From: a bacterium
Lineage (GTDB): Bacteria; Krumholzibacteriota; Krumholzibacteriia; LZORAL124-64-63
Direction: 5' to 3'
Assembly (NCBI GenBank): GCA_016712675.1
Contig: JADJQR010000001.1
Location: 248,001-312,000, forward strand
DNA length: 64,000 nt
The notes beneath the pieces are model-generated. The model saw only the letters and a list, made by a program, of their open reading frames with translations, was not told where the DNA came from and did no database searches. Shown piece after piece: positions 8,191 through 17,432 of the stretch. The position numbers were made by a program, and so were the translations under genes. Each line of letters starts with the position of its first letter. Within the stretch, counting starts at the first letter, position 1.

Positions 8191-10380
8191 GTGGCGATGA
8201 CGCTCGACAGGACGCTCACCGTGGCGGTGGCCGGCAACCCCAACGCCGGCAAGACGACCATCTTCAACAACCTGACCGGCGCGCGGCAGCACGTGGGGAA
8301 CTACCCCGGCGTGACCGTGGAGTGGAAAGAGGGCACGCTGCGGCGCGGCGACCTTCGACTCAAGCTGGTGGACCTGCCCGGCACCTACAGCCTGACCGCG
8401 TACAGCGAGGAGGGCTGGTCGCCCGCGACTTCCTGCTGAACCACGCGCCGGACGTCGTGGTCGACGTCGTCGATGCGGCGAACCTCGAGCCGCAACCTCT
8501 TCCTGACGACCGAACTGCTGGAGATCGGGCGCCCGCTGGTCGTCGTGCTGAACATGTCCGACGAGGCGCGCGAGCGCGGGCTGATCATCGACCACGCGCG
8601 GCTGGCCCGGCGGCTGGGCGTGCCCGTGATCCCGGCCGTCGGCAACCGCAACCAGGGCATGGACGAGCTGGTGGGCGCGGTGCTGGACGTGGCCACCGCG
8701 CGCGCGCACCTGCCTGGCACGGCCGACATGTGCCGCGATCAGGGGCCGGGGCCCGGCTCGCTGGCGATGCCCCAGCGCGCCAGCCGTGACGGCCGCGTGG
8801 ACTACGGCCCGGCCGTCGAGGGCGCCGTTGCGCGCATCGAGGCGATGCTGCCCGAGTCGCCGCACCGCCGCTGGCAGGCCCTGAAGCTGCTGGAGGGCGA
8901 CCAGCAGGTGTTCGGCTCGGCGCCCGTGGAAGCGGACCGGCCCGCCATCAACGCCATCGCCGCCGCGTTCGCCGCCTCCACCACCGACGACCCCGACGTC
9001 CACCTGGCGCGGCTGCGCTACGAGCACATCGGCCGCCTGTGCGGCGAGGTGGTGCGGCAGGTCGGCGCCGGCCGCGGCACCGTGGTCAGCGACCGCATCG
9101 ACCGTCTGGCCATGCACCAGGTGTGGGGCGTGCCCCTGTTCCTGGCGCTGATGTACGGCGTCTTCGCGATCACGTTCTCGCTGGGCAACCCGCTGATGGA
9201 CCTGATCGACCGCGGCTTCGGCTGGCTGGGCGGGGCCATCACCGGCCTGTGGCCCGAAGGCAGCAGCAGCCACCTGCAGTCGCTGCTGGTGGACGGCATC
9301 ATCGGCGGCGTGGGCGGCGTGGTGGTGTTCCTGCCGAACATCGTGCTGCTGTTCCTGGCCATCGCCGTGCTGGAAGGCACCGGCTACATGGCGCGCGCGG
9401 CGTTCGTCATGGACCGCTTCATGAGCAAGGTGGGGCTGCACGGCAAGACGTTCATCCCGCTGCTGATCGGTTTCGGCTGCACGGTGCCGGCCATCATGGC
9501 CACGCGCACGCTGGAGACGCGCCGCGACCGCCTGATCACGATGATGGTGCTGCCGCTGATGAGCTGCGGCGCGCGGCTGCCCATCTACGCGCTGATGATT
9601 CCCGCGTTCTTCGCGCCGCAGTGGCAGGGCCCCGTGCTGTGGATCATCTACGTGACGGGCATCGTGCTGGCGATGCTGGGCGCGCGCCTGCTGCGCGCGA
9701 CGCTGTTCCGCGGCGAGAACACGCCCTTCGTGATGGAACTGCCGCCGTACCGGCTGCCGACCGCGCGCAGCCTGGCCATCCAGATGTGGACGCGCGCCTG
9801 GCTGTACCTGAAGAAGGCCGGCACGGTGATCCTGGGCGCGGCCATCATCCTCTGGTGCCTGACCTTCTACCCGAAGCCGCGCGAGGGCTGGGTCCCTCCG
9901 GCCGGCGACAGCCTGCCCGCCGGCGTGCCCTACGAGCAGCTGACCGACCCGGCACAGCAGCAGGCAGCCGCGCTGTCGTACTCGGTGGCCGGGCGCGTGG
10001 GCCGCGTGATGGAGCCGCTGATCGCGCCGCTGGGGTTCGACTGGCGCATCGGCACCGCGCTGGTGGGCGCCACCGCCGCCAAGGAAGTGTTCGTCGCGCA
10101 GATGGGCATCGTGTTCGCCGTGGGCGAGGCGGACGAGACATCAGAGCAACTGCGCGAGCAGTTGCGTGCCCGGTATTCTCCTTTGGTCGGCCTCTGCATC
10201 ATGATGTTCGCGCTGATCGCCACGCCCTGCATCGCCACGTTCGCCATCACGCGGCAGGAATCCGGCAGCGTGAGGTGGGCGCTGGCGCAGTCGCTGGGGC
10301 TGACGGCGCTGGCGTGGGTCGTGACGTTCGCGGTGTTCCAGGTGGGGATGCTGCTGAAGCTGGGAGGGATGGGCTCGTGA
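8191..10380 (+). CDS. feoB: ferrous iron transporter FeoB, interrupted by two compensating frameshifts
   Basis: FeoB imports Fe(II). The N-terminal GTPase domain has [21 protein letters not shown] and NMSD; the membrane part has the paired gate regions ([34 protein letters not shown]) and about ten membrane helices. After TAYSEE the frame is lost: near 8411-8417 one base is missing, giving an in-frame TGA at 8437. The proper sequence ([25 protein letters not shown]) continues in another frame until an extra base near 8488-8491 restores the original one. About 75 bp are thus out of frame. This is either sequencing error or a recent inactivation; the remaining protein is well conserved. The start is GTG 8191 (AGGA upstream) or ATG 8197. 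Confidence 0.88.
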
Positions 10381-10601
10381 GCTTCGGGTGGGAGGCGGTG
10401 GTGGTCTGCCTGCTGGTGGCGGGGGCGGGGGCCTGGGCGGTGCGCGCGCTGCTGCGCTCGCTGCGCAAGCCGGGCGCGTGCTCGTCGTGCGCGAGCGGCG
10501 GCAGCTGCCCGGCGGTCAAGAGCGGCGCCGAGGGCGCGGCCGGCTGCGGCAACACGTCCGGCCAGGAGCCGCCGCGGCGCGGCAACATCGCCCTGCACTG
10601 A
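10377..10601 (+). CDS. FeoB-associated Cys-rich membrane protein
   Basis: 74 residues with one N-terminal membrane helix ([22 protein letters not shown]) followed by a short soluble tail with clustered cysteines ([14 protein letters not shown] ... AAGCG). This is the pattern of the small FeoB-associated Cys-rich proteins. The GTG start overlaps the feoB stop (GTGA), so translation is coupled. The role in Fe(II) uptake is not established in detail. Confidence 0.85.
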   Translation: MSFGWEAVVVCLLVAGAGAWAVRALLRSLRKPGACSSCASGGSCPAVKSGAEGAAGCGNTSGQEPPRRGNIALH

Positions 10602-10612
10602 ACAAGGACCGC

Positions 10613-11137
10613 ATGAAGCTCAACCATACGATCCGCCGCCTGCACTACTGGGTCAGCCTCGCGATCGCGATTCCCGCGCTGATCCTGCTGGCCAGCGGCG
10701 TGCTGCTGCAGACCAAGAAGCACTGGACCTGGGTGCAGCCGCCCGAACAGCGGGGCACCGGCACCACGCCGCAGATCACCCTGGACGCGTTGCTGCAGGT
10801 CCTGGTGGCGCAGCCGGACCTGGGTGTCCGCGGCTGGGACGACATCCACCGCATCGACCTGCGTCCCGGCCGCGGCGTGGCCAAGGTGCAACTGCAAGGC
10901 GGGCTGGAAGTGCAGGTGGACCTGGGCACCGGCCAGGTACTGCAGCAGGCGCATCGCCGGTCGGACCTGATCGAATCGATCCATGACGGCTCGTTCTTCG
11001 GCGGCGAATGGAGCAAGCTGGGGGTGTTCCTGCCGACGGGGGTGTTGTTGCTGTTTTTGTGGGGGAGTGGGGTGTTTCTGTTTTTGGTGCCGTGGGTGGG
11101 GAAGAGGCGGCGCAGGGGTGCTTGTCCCCCTCCTTGA
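10613..11137 (+). CDS. PepSY-type membrane protein
   Basis: 174 residues. An N-terminal helix begins with the RRLHYWVSLAIAIPALILLASGVLLQTKKHW motif of PepSY-associated membrane proteins. A periplasmic PepSY-like segment follows (DDIHRIDLRPGRGVAKVQLQGGLEVQVDLGTGQVL), then a second C-terminal helix (LGVFLPTGVLLLFLWGSGVFLFLVPW). It is last gene of the feo operon, 11 bp after the Cys-rich gene. Such proteins often accompany iron uptake or flavin-based reductases, so a role in iron reduction or handling is possible but unproven. Confidence 0.75.
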   Translation: MKLNHTIRRLHYWVSLAIAIPALILLASGVLLQTKKHWTWVQPPEQRGTGTTPQITLDALLQVLVAQPDLGVRGWDDIHRIDLRPGRGVAKVQLQGGLEVQVDLGTGQVLQQAHRRSDLIESIHDGSFFGGEWSKLGVFLPTGVLLLFLWGSGVFLFLVPWVGKRRRRGACPPP

Positions 11138-11391
11138 TGCCTACTGCCTGAGCGGCACGGGTCGACGCGGCCCGGGTTGTTGAATCCGGATCCCATTCTC
11201 ATGATGACGATCGTGGTGCCCCACGACGCGTGCCCACCGATTTTCACGGCTTTCACCTGCCGGTAGCCGCCCCCTTCTGCGCTTTCACCCATGACGCTCA
11301 GGCAACCGCCGGCGGACCGCTCCGGTCAGGTGCGGTCCGCTAGGCTGTGCGATGCGTCGGGGGGACCAGTCAACTCAACGGGAGGCTCGCC

Positions 11392-12645
11392 GTGAAGCGC
11401 ATCTTGCTCGTCGTGGCCATGCTCAGTCTGGCCGGCACCGCGTCGGCGGTGATGGATGTTCCGTCCGGAGGGTGGGACCAAGCTTTGAACATCACTGCGA
11501 ATACGACCATCGATCTCTCGCAGGCGATCACCGGGACGTGGGATACGCAGCCGGCAGGGTATGTGGCCGGGAAGGGGATCTATGATCCGGAGAAGTGGGC
11601 GATTGTGTTCCATTACACGTCGGTCACGGTGGCTTCGGGGGTGACGTTGAAATTCACCAATCACCCGGCTAATCCGCCTGTGGTTTGGTTGGTGGAGGGG
11701 GCGGTGTTGATCAACGGGGTCGTGAACTTAAACGGACAGTACATGAACGACGGAGTGAACGGTGAAGCGATCGGAGGCCCCGGCGGGTTCAAGGGCGGAA
11801 GGCGTGGCACCGCGGATGGCGGCAACGGAGGTGGATTCGGACCGGGCGGTGGAACGCGTGCTGCCGCGAATGGCCAGAACGCGGGCGGGGGCGGTTACGG
11901 TACGGCCGGCGGCAGCACCAGCGTTCCTGGGGGCGCCACCTACGGCAACGTGGCGATACTGCCGCTCATAGGCGGGAGCGGTGGTGGTGGGACGTACGTT
12001 AGAAATGGTGGTGGTGGTGGTGGCGGTGCGATCCTCGTCGCCGCACAGTTGTCGATCGGCGTCGTGGGTCAACTGACCGCGATTGGCGGTGGCTGCCAGA
12101 CCTCTGGCGGATCAGGCAGCGGGGGAGCGATCAGGCTCATCGCTCCAGAAGTGCATTGCAGCGGCAGTATACTGGCAACCGGTGGACCCACGACAGGCGG
12201 GGTCGGGGGAAAGGGGAGGATCCGCATCGAAGCCAACTTGCAGGACCTGAACGGGTACTTGGATCCGGCTACCGCTTCTGTAGTTGACCCTGGGGACACG
12301 CCCCTTTTCTGGCCGGAATCCTCCACCCCCATGGTCCGTGTTGTTAGCCTCAATGGTATTCCAGTTCCCTCCGACCCGCGCGGCTCACTGGTCTATCCGC
12401 ATCATGATACCTTCCTGAGTGGCGCCGGCGATGTTACCACGGTCCTCGAAGCCGCCAACTTCCCGATCGACGGAACCCTGGAAGTGTACATCGTGAAGCA
12501 AGGCGGCGCCCGCACGCAGTTGCCCACCAGCAGCGTCACCCTGATCGGCGGCAGCTCGGCCTTGTCCACTTGGCAAGCCGTCTTCCCAGCCGTAAACAAC
12601 GGCATGTACGCCATCCAGGCCCGCGCCGTCCTCCCGAACCCGTAG
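11392..12645 (+). CDS. secreted glycine-rich protein
   Basis: 417 residues with a signal peptide (KRILLVVAMLSLAGTASA). The middle (about residues 115-270) is extremely Gly-rich (GGPGGFKGGRRG, NAGGGGYGTAGGS, GGGGGGAILVAAQLSIG), the architecture of Gly-rich beta-structured extracellular proteins in myxobacteria and FCB candidate phyla. The C-terminal 130 residues look like an Ig-like or other beta domain. GTG is chosen as start because GGGAGG precedes it and the signal peptide begins there. It has no recognisable catalytic motif; a surface or matrix role is inference. Confidence 0.65.
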   Translation: MKRILLVVAMLSLAGTASAVMDVPSGGWDQALNITANTTIDLSQAITGTWDTQPAGYVAGKGIYDPEKWAIVFHYTSVTVASGVTLKFTNHPANPPVVWLVEGAVLINGVVNLNGQYMNDGVNGEAIGGPGGFKGGRRGTADGGNGGGFGPGGGTRAAANGQNAGGGGYGTAGGSTSVPGGATYGNVAILPLIGGSGGGGTYVRNGGGGGGGAILVAAQLSIGVVGQLTAIGGGCQTSGGSGSGGAIRLIAPEVHCSGSILATGGPTTGGVGGKGRIRIEANLQDLNGYLDPATASVVDPGDTPLFWPESSTPMVRVVSLNGIPVPSDPRGSLVYPHHDTFLSGAGDVTTVLEAANFPIDGTLEVYIVKQGGARTQLPTSSVTLIGGSSALSTWQAVFPAVNNGMYAIQARAVLPNP

Positions 12646-12684
12646 CCGATGCTCTGGACATCGGACCGGAAGGGAGGTGCGTAC

Positions 12685-14313
12685 ATGTCCAGGAACACAC
12701 AGAAGCGAGTTCGGACAGTGGCTCGTCTGCTGGCGCTGGGCTTCGTCGTCCTGCTGCCGGCACTTGCGCCGGCGCAAGTGACGTACACCGATGCCGTGTC
12801 GCGGGCGGTGACGTTCGTCGTTCCGGAAGCCCAAGTCGTCATCGGGGACGCGGCTAGTCGCGAGGCCACGTTCTTCATCCCCATCCCCGAGCCGCCCGTG
12901 GTCATCAAGGACGCCACCTCGCGCGAATGGACCTTCTTCATCCCGCTCCTGGTGCTGGAGTATGAAGACGCCGTCTCGCGCGAAGTCACGTTCCACATCC
13001 CCGAGCCGCCCGTCGTCCTGACCGACGCCACGACCCGGGAAGCGACGTTCTACTTCCTTGGTGCCGTTGCGGTGCACCCGGGGTTCATCGGGCGCGAGCT
13101 CGTGAAACTGCCCGATGGGCCGGCGGTGTGGCTGTCGCTGGCGCCGCCGGGCAGGCCGGAGTCGGGCGGGCCGGACATCTTCGTGGCCGCGGCGACGAAG
13201 CTGGGAGGGCAGCCGACCGATCCGCCGGATGATTTCATCTACCGGGCGTTCTATCCCGAACAGGTCGAGCGCTGGGTCACGTTCGGTGAGGCGACGGCCG
13301 ATCCTTCGGCGATCGCCCACAGTCCCGGGGCGCCGTGGGACGGCGCGCCCGAGGCCGCGGATGTCCTTGTCGCGGTGAAGGAGGCTCCCGGCGCCGTCGA
13401 GGGTCCCGCCATCATGCGCTTCAACGCGGCGGGCGTGGGGCAGGTCGTCGCCAGCGGTGCGGCGGTGCCGGCAGACACGCGTCGGCTGCGCTTCCGTGGG
13501 ACCGGCGCGGGCGGCTTCGCGGACCTGCTGTACGCGGCGGCCGATACGGCGTCGCCGGGCGTCCGTTCGCTCACCAGCGGCGGCGTGGCGGGTGGCTATG
13601 CGTCGGCGCCAGCCGGCGGGGCGAAGGGCCTGGCCTTTGGGCCCGGCGCACCGTTCGCGGACGGGCTGTATCTGGGCGGCGAAGGGCGCGCGGTCTACCT
13701 GGCCGACGCGGCCGGAACAGCCACGCCGTGGACCGGCGACCTTGGCGCGCCGGTCGAGGCGCTGGCGTTCCCGAATGAATACGGGTTCGCAGGCTACCTG
13801 TACGCGCTGCTCGGTGACGGGCGCGTGGTGCGGATCGATCCCGAGGGTGTGGCGGAGGAGTTCATGAGCGGGATCATGCCGGCGCTGCCGCCGGACACGG
13901 ATCTGCGGAACGACCTCTGCTTCTCGCTCGGCGGCGATCGCCTCTACGTGACCGATGCCGCGCGTGGACTCGTGTACACGATCGAGGGTCTGCCGGCCAC
14001 GGGCGTCGACGAAGACCAGCCGCAGATCCCCGAGCGGACCCTGATCCAGGGCAACGTGCCCAATCCCTTCAACCCATCGACGGAGGTCCGCTTCGCGCTG
14101 GCGACCGGTGGGTCGACGACGTTGGAGGTGTATGACGTCGGCGGCCGGCTGGTGAGGCGACTGCTGGCGAGGGAGACGCTTGCCGCCGGCCCGCACGCGG
14201 TGACCTGGGACGGCCAGGACGACAGCGGGCACACGGTGGCCGCGGGGGTCTACCTGCTGCGGTTGACCACGCCGGACGCCACGTTGTCGGGCAAGGTCAT
14301 GATGATCAAATAG
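12685..14313 (+). CDS. secreted repeat and propeller protein with FlgD-type C-terminal domain
   Basis: 542 residues with a signal peptide ending near APAQ. Residues about 33-130 hold five imperfect ~25-residue repeats built on DAxSREVTFxxPxxPVV. The middle is beta-propeller-like (GFIGRELVKLPDGPAVWL, GGAKGLAFGPGAPFADGLYLGGEGR, GFAGYLYALLGDGRVVRIDPEG). The end is a FlgD-like Ig domain (GNVPNPFNPSTEVRF ... AAGVYLLRL). It is probably exported and cell-surface attached. The ATG has a GGGAGG site. It is probably cotranscribed with the preceding Gly-rich gene (39-bp gap). A 20-bp palindrome lies at the signal cleavage site. Confidence 0.75.
   Translation: MSRNTQKRVRTVARLLALGFVVLLPALAPAQVTYTDAVSRAVTFVVPEAQVVIGDAASREATFFIPIPEPPVVIKDATSREWTFFIPLLVLEYEDAVSREVTFHIPEPPVVLTDATTREATFYFLGAVAVHPGFIGRELVKLPDGPAVWLSLAPPGRPESGGPDIFVAAATKLGGQPTDPPDDFIYRAFYPEQVERWVTFGEATADPSAIAHSPGAPWDGAPEAADVLVAVKEAPGAVEGPAIMRFNAAGVGQVVASGAAVPADTRRLRFRGTGAGGFADLLYAAADTASPGVRSLTSGGVAGGYASAPAGGAKGLAFGPGAPFADGLYLGGEGRAVYLADAAGTATPWTGDLGAPVEALAFPNEYGFAGYLYALLGDGRVVRIDPEGVAEEFMSGIMPALPPDTDLRNDLCFSLGGDRLYVTDAARGLVYTIEGLPATGVDEDQPQIPERTLIQGNVPNPFNPSTEVRFALATGGSTTLEVYDVGGRLVRRLLARETLAAGPHAVTWDGQDDSGHTVAAGVYLLRLTTPDATLSGKVMMIK
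12761..12780. repeat. extended palindrome CACTTGCGCCGGCGCAAGTG
   Basis: A perfect 20-bp palindrome containing the 14-bp core at 12764-12777. It encodes the APAQV end of the signal peptide. Confidence 0.85.
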
Positions 14314-14334
14314 CGGCCGCAGGGAGGCGGCTGG

Positions 14335-14384
14335 GCGGAGCGGGGCCCTGGCGATTGCTGCCGGGGCCCCGCGCCATCTCCGCT
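14335..14384. terminator. long GC-rich hairpin between convergent genes
   Basis: GCGGGGCCC and GGGCCCCGC form a 9-bp stem around a ~15-nt loop, with an additional outer GCGGAG/CTCCGC stem. It sits in the 80-bp gap between convergent genes and lacks a U tract, but is well placed as a bidirectional terminator. Confidence 0.55.
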
Positions 14385-14394
14385 GCGACGCAGC

Positions 14395-15969
14395 TCATTC
14401 GCCCAGCTGCTCGAAAAGCGTGCGCGCGGCTCCCTGCACCTCCGGGCACAGGTTCATCAGCACGGCCTCGCCGCCCACCCGGGCCTCGAGCGCGGCGTGC
14501 AGGGGCCACAGACGGCTTGCAGGGCCGGAGGCGCCGAGCCGTTCCAGCAGGCGCTCACCCTGGCCATGGGCCAGGGCATGACGGATGTGCTGGAGCAGTT
14601 CGTCGAAGTGCCCCTGCGGCTGAACATTCGGGTGGCGCTGGAACGCCTGCCGGATGGAGGTGATGGTGGCGTCGACATCCGTGCCCACGCCGGCAGGCTC
14701 CTCGCGGACGATGTGAGGGAGCAGGCCGCGCGCCGCCGTCGTGGGCCTGGGCGCATCCGGCGCCCGGCCATGGTGGTCCCTCAGGAACTCGACAACGGAC
14801 CGCAGCCTTGCGCGTTGCTGACGCGAGCCGTGATGCACGAGGTACCAGGTGCTGAGGAAGCGGTCGGCCACCTGGTAGCCGCTGCGGCCCGTGCCGGCGA
14901 GCGTGACCTTCTGCACCGCGCCGGCCTTCTGCAGGCGGTCGAGCTGGGTCGAGACGGAGGCGACCTCGAGCCGGGTCGCCGCAGCCAGGGTCGCGGCCGT
15001 GGCGGGAAGCCAGGCCAGGGCCAGGGCGTCGAAGACCACGCGGGCCTGCGGCGCCATGGTCTCGAGGCGGGAACGGCAGGTCGGCGTCGCCAGATCGAGC
15101 AGGCGCTCGAGGTCGAGCATGGGATCGCCGCGATCGTCCGCCTCGAGGACCAGGTAGAGCATCGTCAGCGTGCGCGGATGGCCCCCGACTAGATCATGCA
15201 GCGACCGAATGCGCGCCGGATCGCGATCCAGCAGCGCGGCGACGCGCGCTCCCGCCTCGCCGCGCTCTTCGGCCACGCGGCGCAGGCACGCGAGGATCTC
15301 GGCTGGCCGCAGCGGTCCCAGGACATCGATCTGGAAGAAGTCGTAGAAGGCCGCGTCCGGCCTGGCGGTCGCCTCGAGATAGGCCGAGGTGGCGCCGATC
15401 ACGACCACGCCGTCGCTTTCCTGAAGGGCGCGCCGCAGGCTCCATTCCCGGCCGCGCAGGCCGTCGAGCACGATCTCGAGATTGTCCAGGAGCAGGAGCG
15501 CCCGCCGTTCCGTGGTGCGCAGCCAGCGGCGGAAGAGCTCGCGGGCCAGGCTCCCCTCGTCATCATCGTCCCGGCCTGCCAGCGCGGCGGCATCGGTCTG
15601 GAGCCGTTGCGCGTTGTCCGATTGGCCATTGCTCTCGAACCAGTCGCCCAGCGCGTCGAGGCCGTTGCGCCAGAAGGCATGCAGGTCGTGCGCGTTGTGC
15701 TGTTCGGCGCGCGGGATAAGCGGCACGAGCTTCGCGGAGAGCGCCGCGGAATCCTGGACGCCCATGCCGATCCGCCGCAGCAGGCTGGTCTTGCCCATGC
15801 CGGGCTGGCCGATCACGAGGCGGTGCTGGGCGGCGCCGCGCGCGGGCACTTCGCCCAGGCGGGCAAGCAGCTTCTCGAGTACGTCCTGCCTCGCGATGAA
15901 CCCGCGGCGGAAGTCGTCATCCGAGAGCCGCGCGGGATCGTGGAGAGAAAGGTCGAGCGGGCTAGGCAT
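14395..15969 (-). CDS. AAA/STAND-like ATPase, second of a pair
   Basis: 524 residues. An ORC/STAND-type entry (FIARQDVLEKLLARLGEVPARG) leads to Walker A (GQPGMGKTSL, about residue 54) and Walker B (ALLLLDNLEI, near 164). A winged-helix region (LAAATRLEVASVSTQLDRLQKAGAVQKV) follows, then a helical C-terminus. The winged helix suggests DNA binding or protein-protein switching. It overlaps the upstream ATPase gene by 8 bp, so the two are cotranscribed and probably work together. Function is unknown; related pairs occur in defence or regulatory loci, but nothing here proves that. Confidence 0.75.
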   Translation of the reverse strand: MPSPLDLSLHDPARLSDDDFRRGFIARQDVLEKLLARLGEVPARGAAQHRLVIGQPGMGKTSLLRRIGMGVQDSAALSAKLVPLIPRAEQHNAHDLHAFWRNGLDALGDWFESNGQSDNAQRLQTDAAALAGRDDDDEGSLARELFRRWLRTTERRALLLLDNLEIVLDGLRGREWSLRRALQESDGVVVIGATSAYLEATARPDAAFYDFFQIDVLGPLRPAEILACLRRVAEERGEAGARVAALLDRDPARIRSLHDLVGGHPRTLTMLYLVLEADDRGDPMLDLERLLDLATPTCRSRLETMAPQARVVFDALALAWLPATAATLAAATRLEVASVSTQLDRLQKAGAVQKVTLAGTGRSGYQVADRFLSTWYLVHHGSRQQRARLRSVVEFLRDHHGRAPDAPRPTTAARGLLPHIVREEPAGVGTDVDATITSIRQAFQRHPNVQPQGHFDELLQHIRHALAHGQGERLLERLGASGPASRLWPLHAALEARVGGEAVLMNLCPEVQGAARTLFEQLGE

Positions 15970-17125
15970 CCTGGGCCTCCGGTTCGGGGCGCGGGGCTAC
16001 GTAGCGTCGCCACCAGTCGCGAAGCAGGGTCATGCGGAAGCGCGCCGTGGTGCCGTCGGTGGCGACATCGAGGTAGCCATCCGCCACGAGCGTATCCAGG
16101 AGACGGCCGAGGGCGGAGCGATCCACGACGCGCCCGCCGTGGTTGAGTGCGGGCAGGAGCGCGTCGATGCGCAGTCCGTCGGGCGCCAGCGCGATGGCAT
16201 CGAGTACGGTGAACAGGTCGCTTCGCTCGGGTTCCGGGAAGTTCCTGTCCAGGTGCTCGCGCCAGGTGGCCCAGTAGGCACGACGTTCGAGCGCGAGCAT
16301 GTGCTCGGCAGCGCGATCGGCGCTGGCCGGCGTGACGGATCCACCGGCCCCGACCTCGTCGCAGGCCAGGTCGATCAGCTTCTCCAGATAGTAGGGCGAG
16401 TACCAGCCGAGCCGGCGCAGGATCGTGCGCGCGGCTGCGGGCTCCAGCTTGCAGCGGTTGCGCGCAGCCAGCCTGTCCAGAAAGGCAAGGGAGGTTGCTT
16501 CGTCGAACGGGCCGAGCGGGAAGACCTCCATGTCGGCGAGCGCACCCTCGAGGCCGTGCCGGCGCGCCACCGCGTCGAGCCCGATCGAGCCCGTGAACAG
16601 CCAGCGCACGCGGGGATGCTTCTGACGCAGATTGCGCAGCGTGTACAGGAAGTCGTGCGCGGCTGCCGGTCCCGACGATTCCAGGAGCGCGCCCACGAAG
16701 ATCGGCACCTCGTCGACGAGCAACAGCCAGGGCAGCCCGCTGCGATCGTCCTCGAGCTGGGCCATGAGGTGGTCCGCGAACCCCTTCCATTCGGTGTTCA
16801 TGAGGATCTGGCGCCAGTCGGTGAACGTCTCGGTGCCGCCAAGGGTCCGGCGCAGCCTGTCCGTGAGGGCGCTCACCAGCGATTGGCCGAATCCAAGCTC
16901 TTCCTGCAGCGCCGCGCAGAGCTGGCGGAAGAACGCACGCTCGTCGCGGAAGCCCTCGACGTCCAGCAGCACGGCGTTGTAGCCCTGCTTCGCGGCCTCT
17001 CCCTTGAGGCGGTTCAGGAGCACGGTCTTGCCGATGCGCCGCGGGGCCAGCATCAGCACGCTGCGCTCGGCGTCGAAATGGCGCCAGAGGCGGGCGCTTT
17101 CGGGGTCGCGGTCGAAGCAGATCAT
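15962..17125 (-). CDS. AAA/STAND-like ATPase, first of a pair
   Basis: 387 residues of the COG1672-type archaeal-like ATPase group. Walker A is LAPRRIGKTVLLNRL near residue 30 and Walker B is WLLLVDEVPIF near 140. Then come the sensor region (RWLFTGSIGLDAVARRHGLEG), the YSPYYLEKLIDLA helix and a C-terminal winged helix (DGLRIDALLPALNHGGRVVDRSALGRLLDTLVADGYL). ATG 17125 is chosen because GGGAGGAAC lies just upstream; longer in-frame starts extend into AT-rich promoter DNA. It is upstream partner of the ATPase at 14395-15969. Confidence 0.78.
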   Translation of the reverse strand: MICFDRDPESARLWRHFDAERSVLMLAPRRIGKTVLLNRLKGEAAKQGYNAVLLDVEGFRDERAFFRQLCAALQEELGFGQSLVSALTDRLRRTLGGTETFTDWRQILMNTEWKGFADHLMAQLEDDRSGLPWLLLVDEVPIFVGALLESSGPAAAHDFLYTLRNLRQKHPRVRWLFTGSIGLDAVARRHGLEGALADMEVFPLGPFDEATSLAFLDRLAARNRCKLEPAAARTILRRLGWYSPYYLEKLIDLACDEVGAGGSVTPASADRAAEHMLALERRAYWATWREHLDRNFPEPERSDLFTVLDAIALAPDGLRIDALLPALNHGGRVVDRSALGRLLDTLVADGYLDVATDGTTARFRMTLLRDWWRRYVAPRPEPEAQDA

Positions 17126-17166
17126 GAGTTCCTCCCGGGTGAACTTCAACGTAATGCATCGATATT

Positions 17167-17192
17167 GTTGTGCAACTGTTTTGTTGTACAAC
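17167..17192. promoter_or_regulatory. tandem operator-like palindromes before the ATPase pair
   Basis: Two 10-bp sites, GTTGTGCAAC (one mismatch) and GTTGTACAAC (perfect palindrome), lie 16 bp apart centre to centre, about 40-60 bp before the ATG. The surrounding ~100 bp is strikingly AT-rich compared with the rest of the window. This is a plausible repressor or activator binding region. Confidence 0.45.
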
Positions 17193-17432
17193 ATTGTTGT
17201 TGTGTTTGTGTGCGCAATTGTTATATTGTAAATTGTTTATTCATAATGACATGCGCACCATGCTGTCCGCCGCGAACCGCCGCGCTCGATGCGGCGTGCG
17301 CCGGCGCACGCTGGCCCGGTGGTTCCGCGGCGCTGCGCTCGTGCAGCCAACGATATGCTATGATAGGGGCCAGTCGGTGATCCTCGGGACATCGCAGAAC
17401 TGGCCCAACCTGCCACCAAGATGGAGGCGATC

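Noticed and set aside
17150-17194. Upstream extension of the first ATPase to a start at 17194.
   Set aside because: It adds 23 residues from AT-rich promoter DNA containing the palindromes, and a strong ribosome-binding site lies before ATG 17125.
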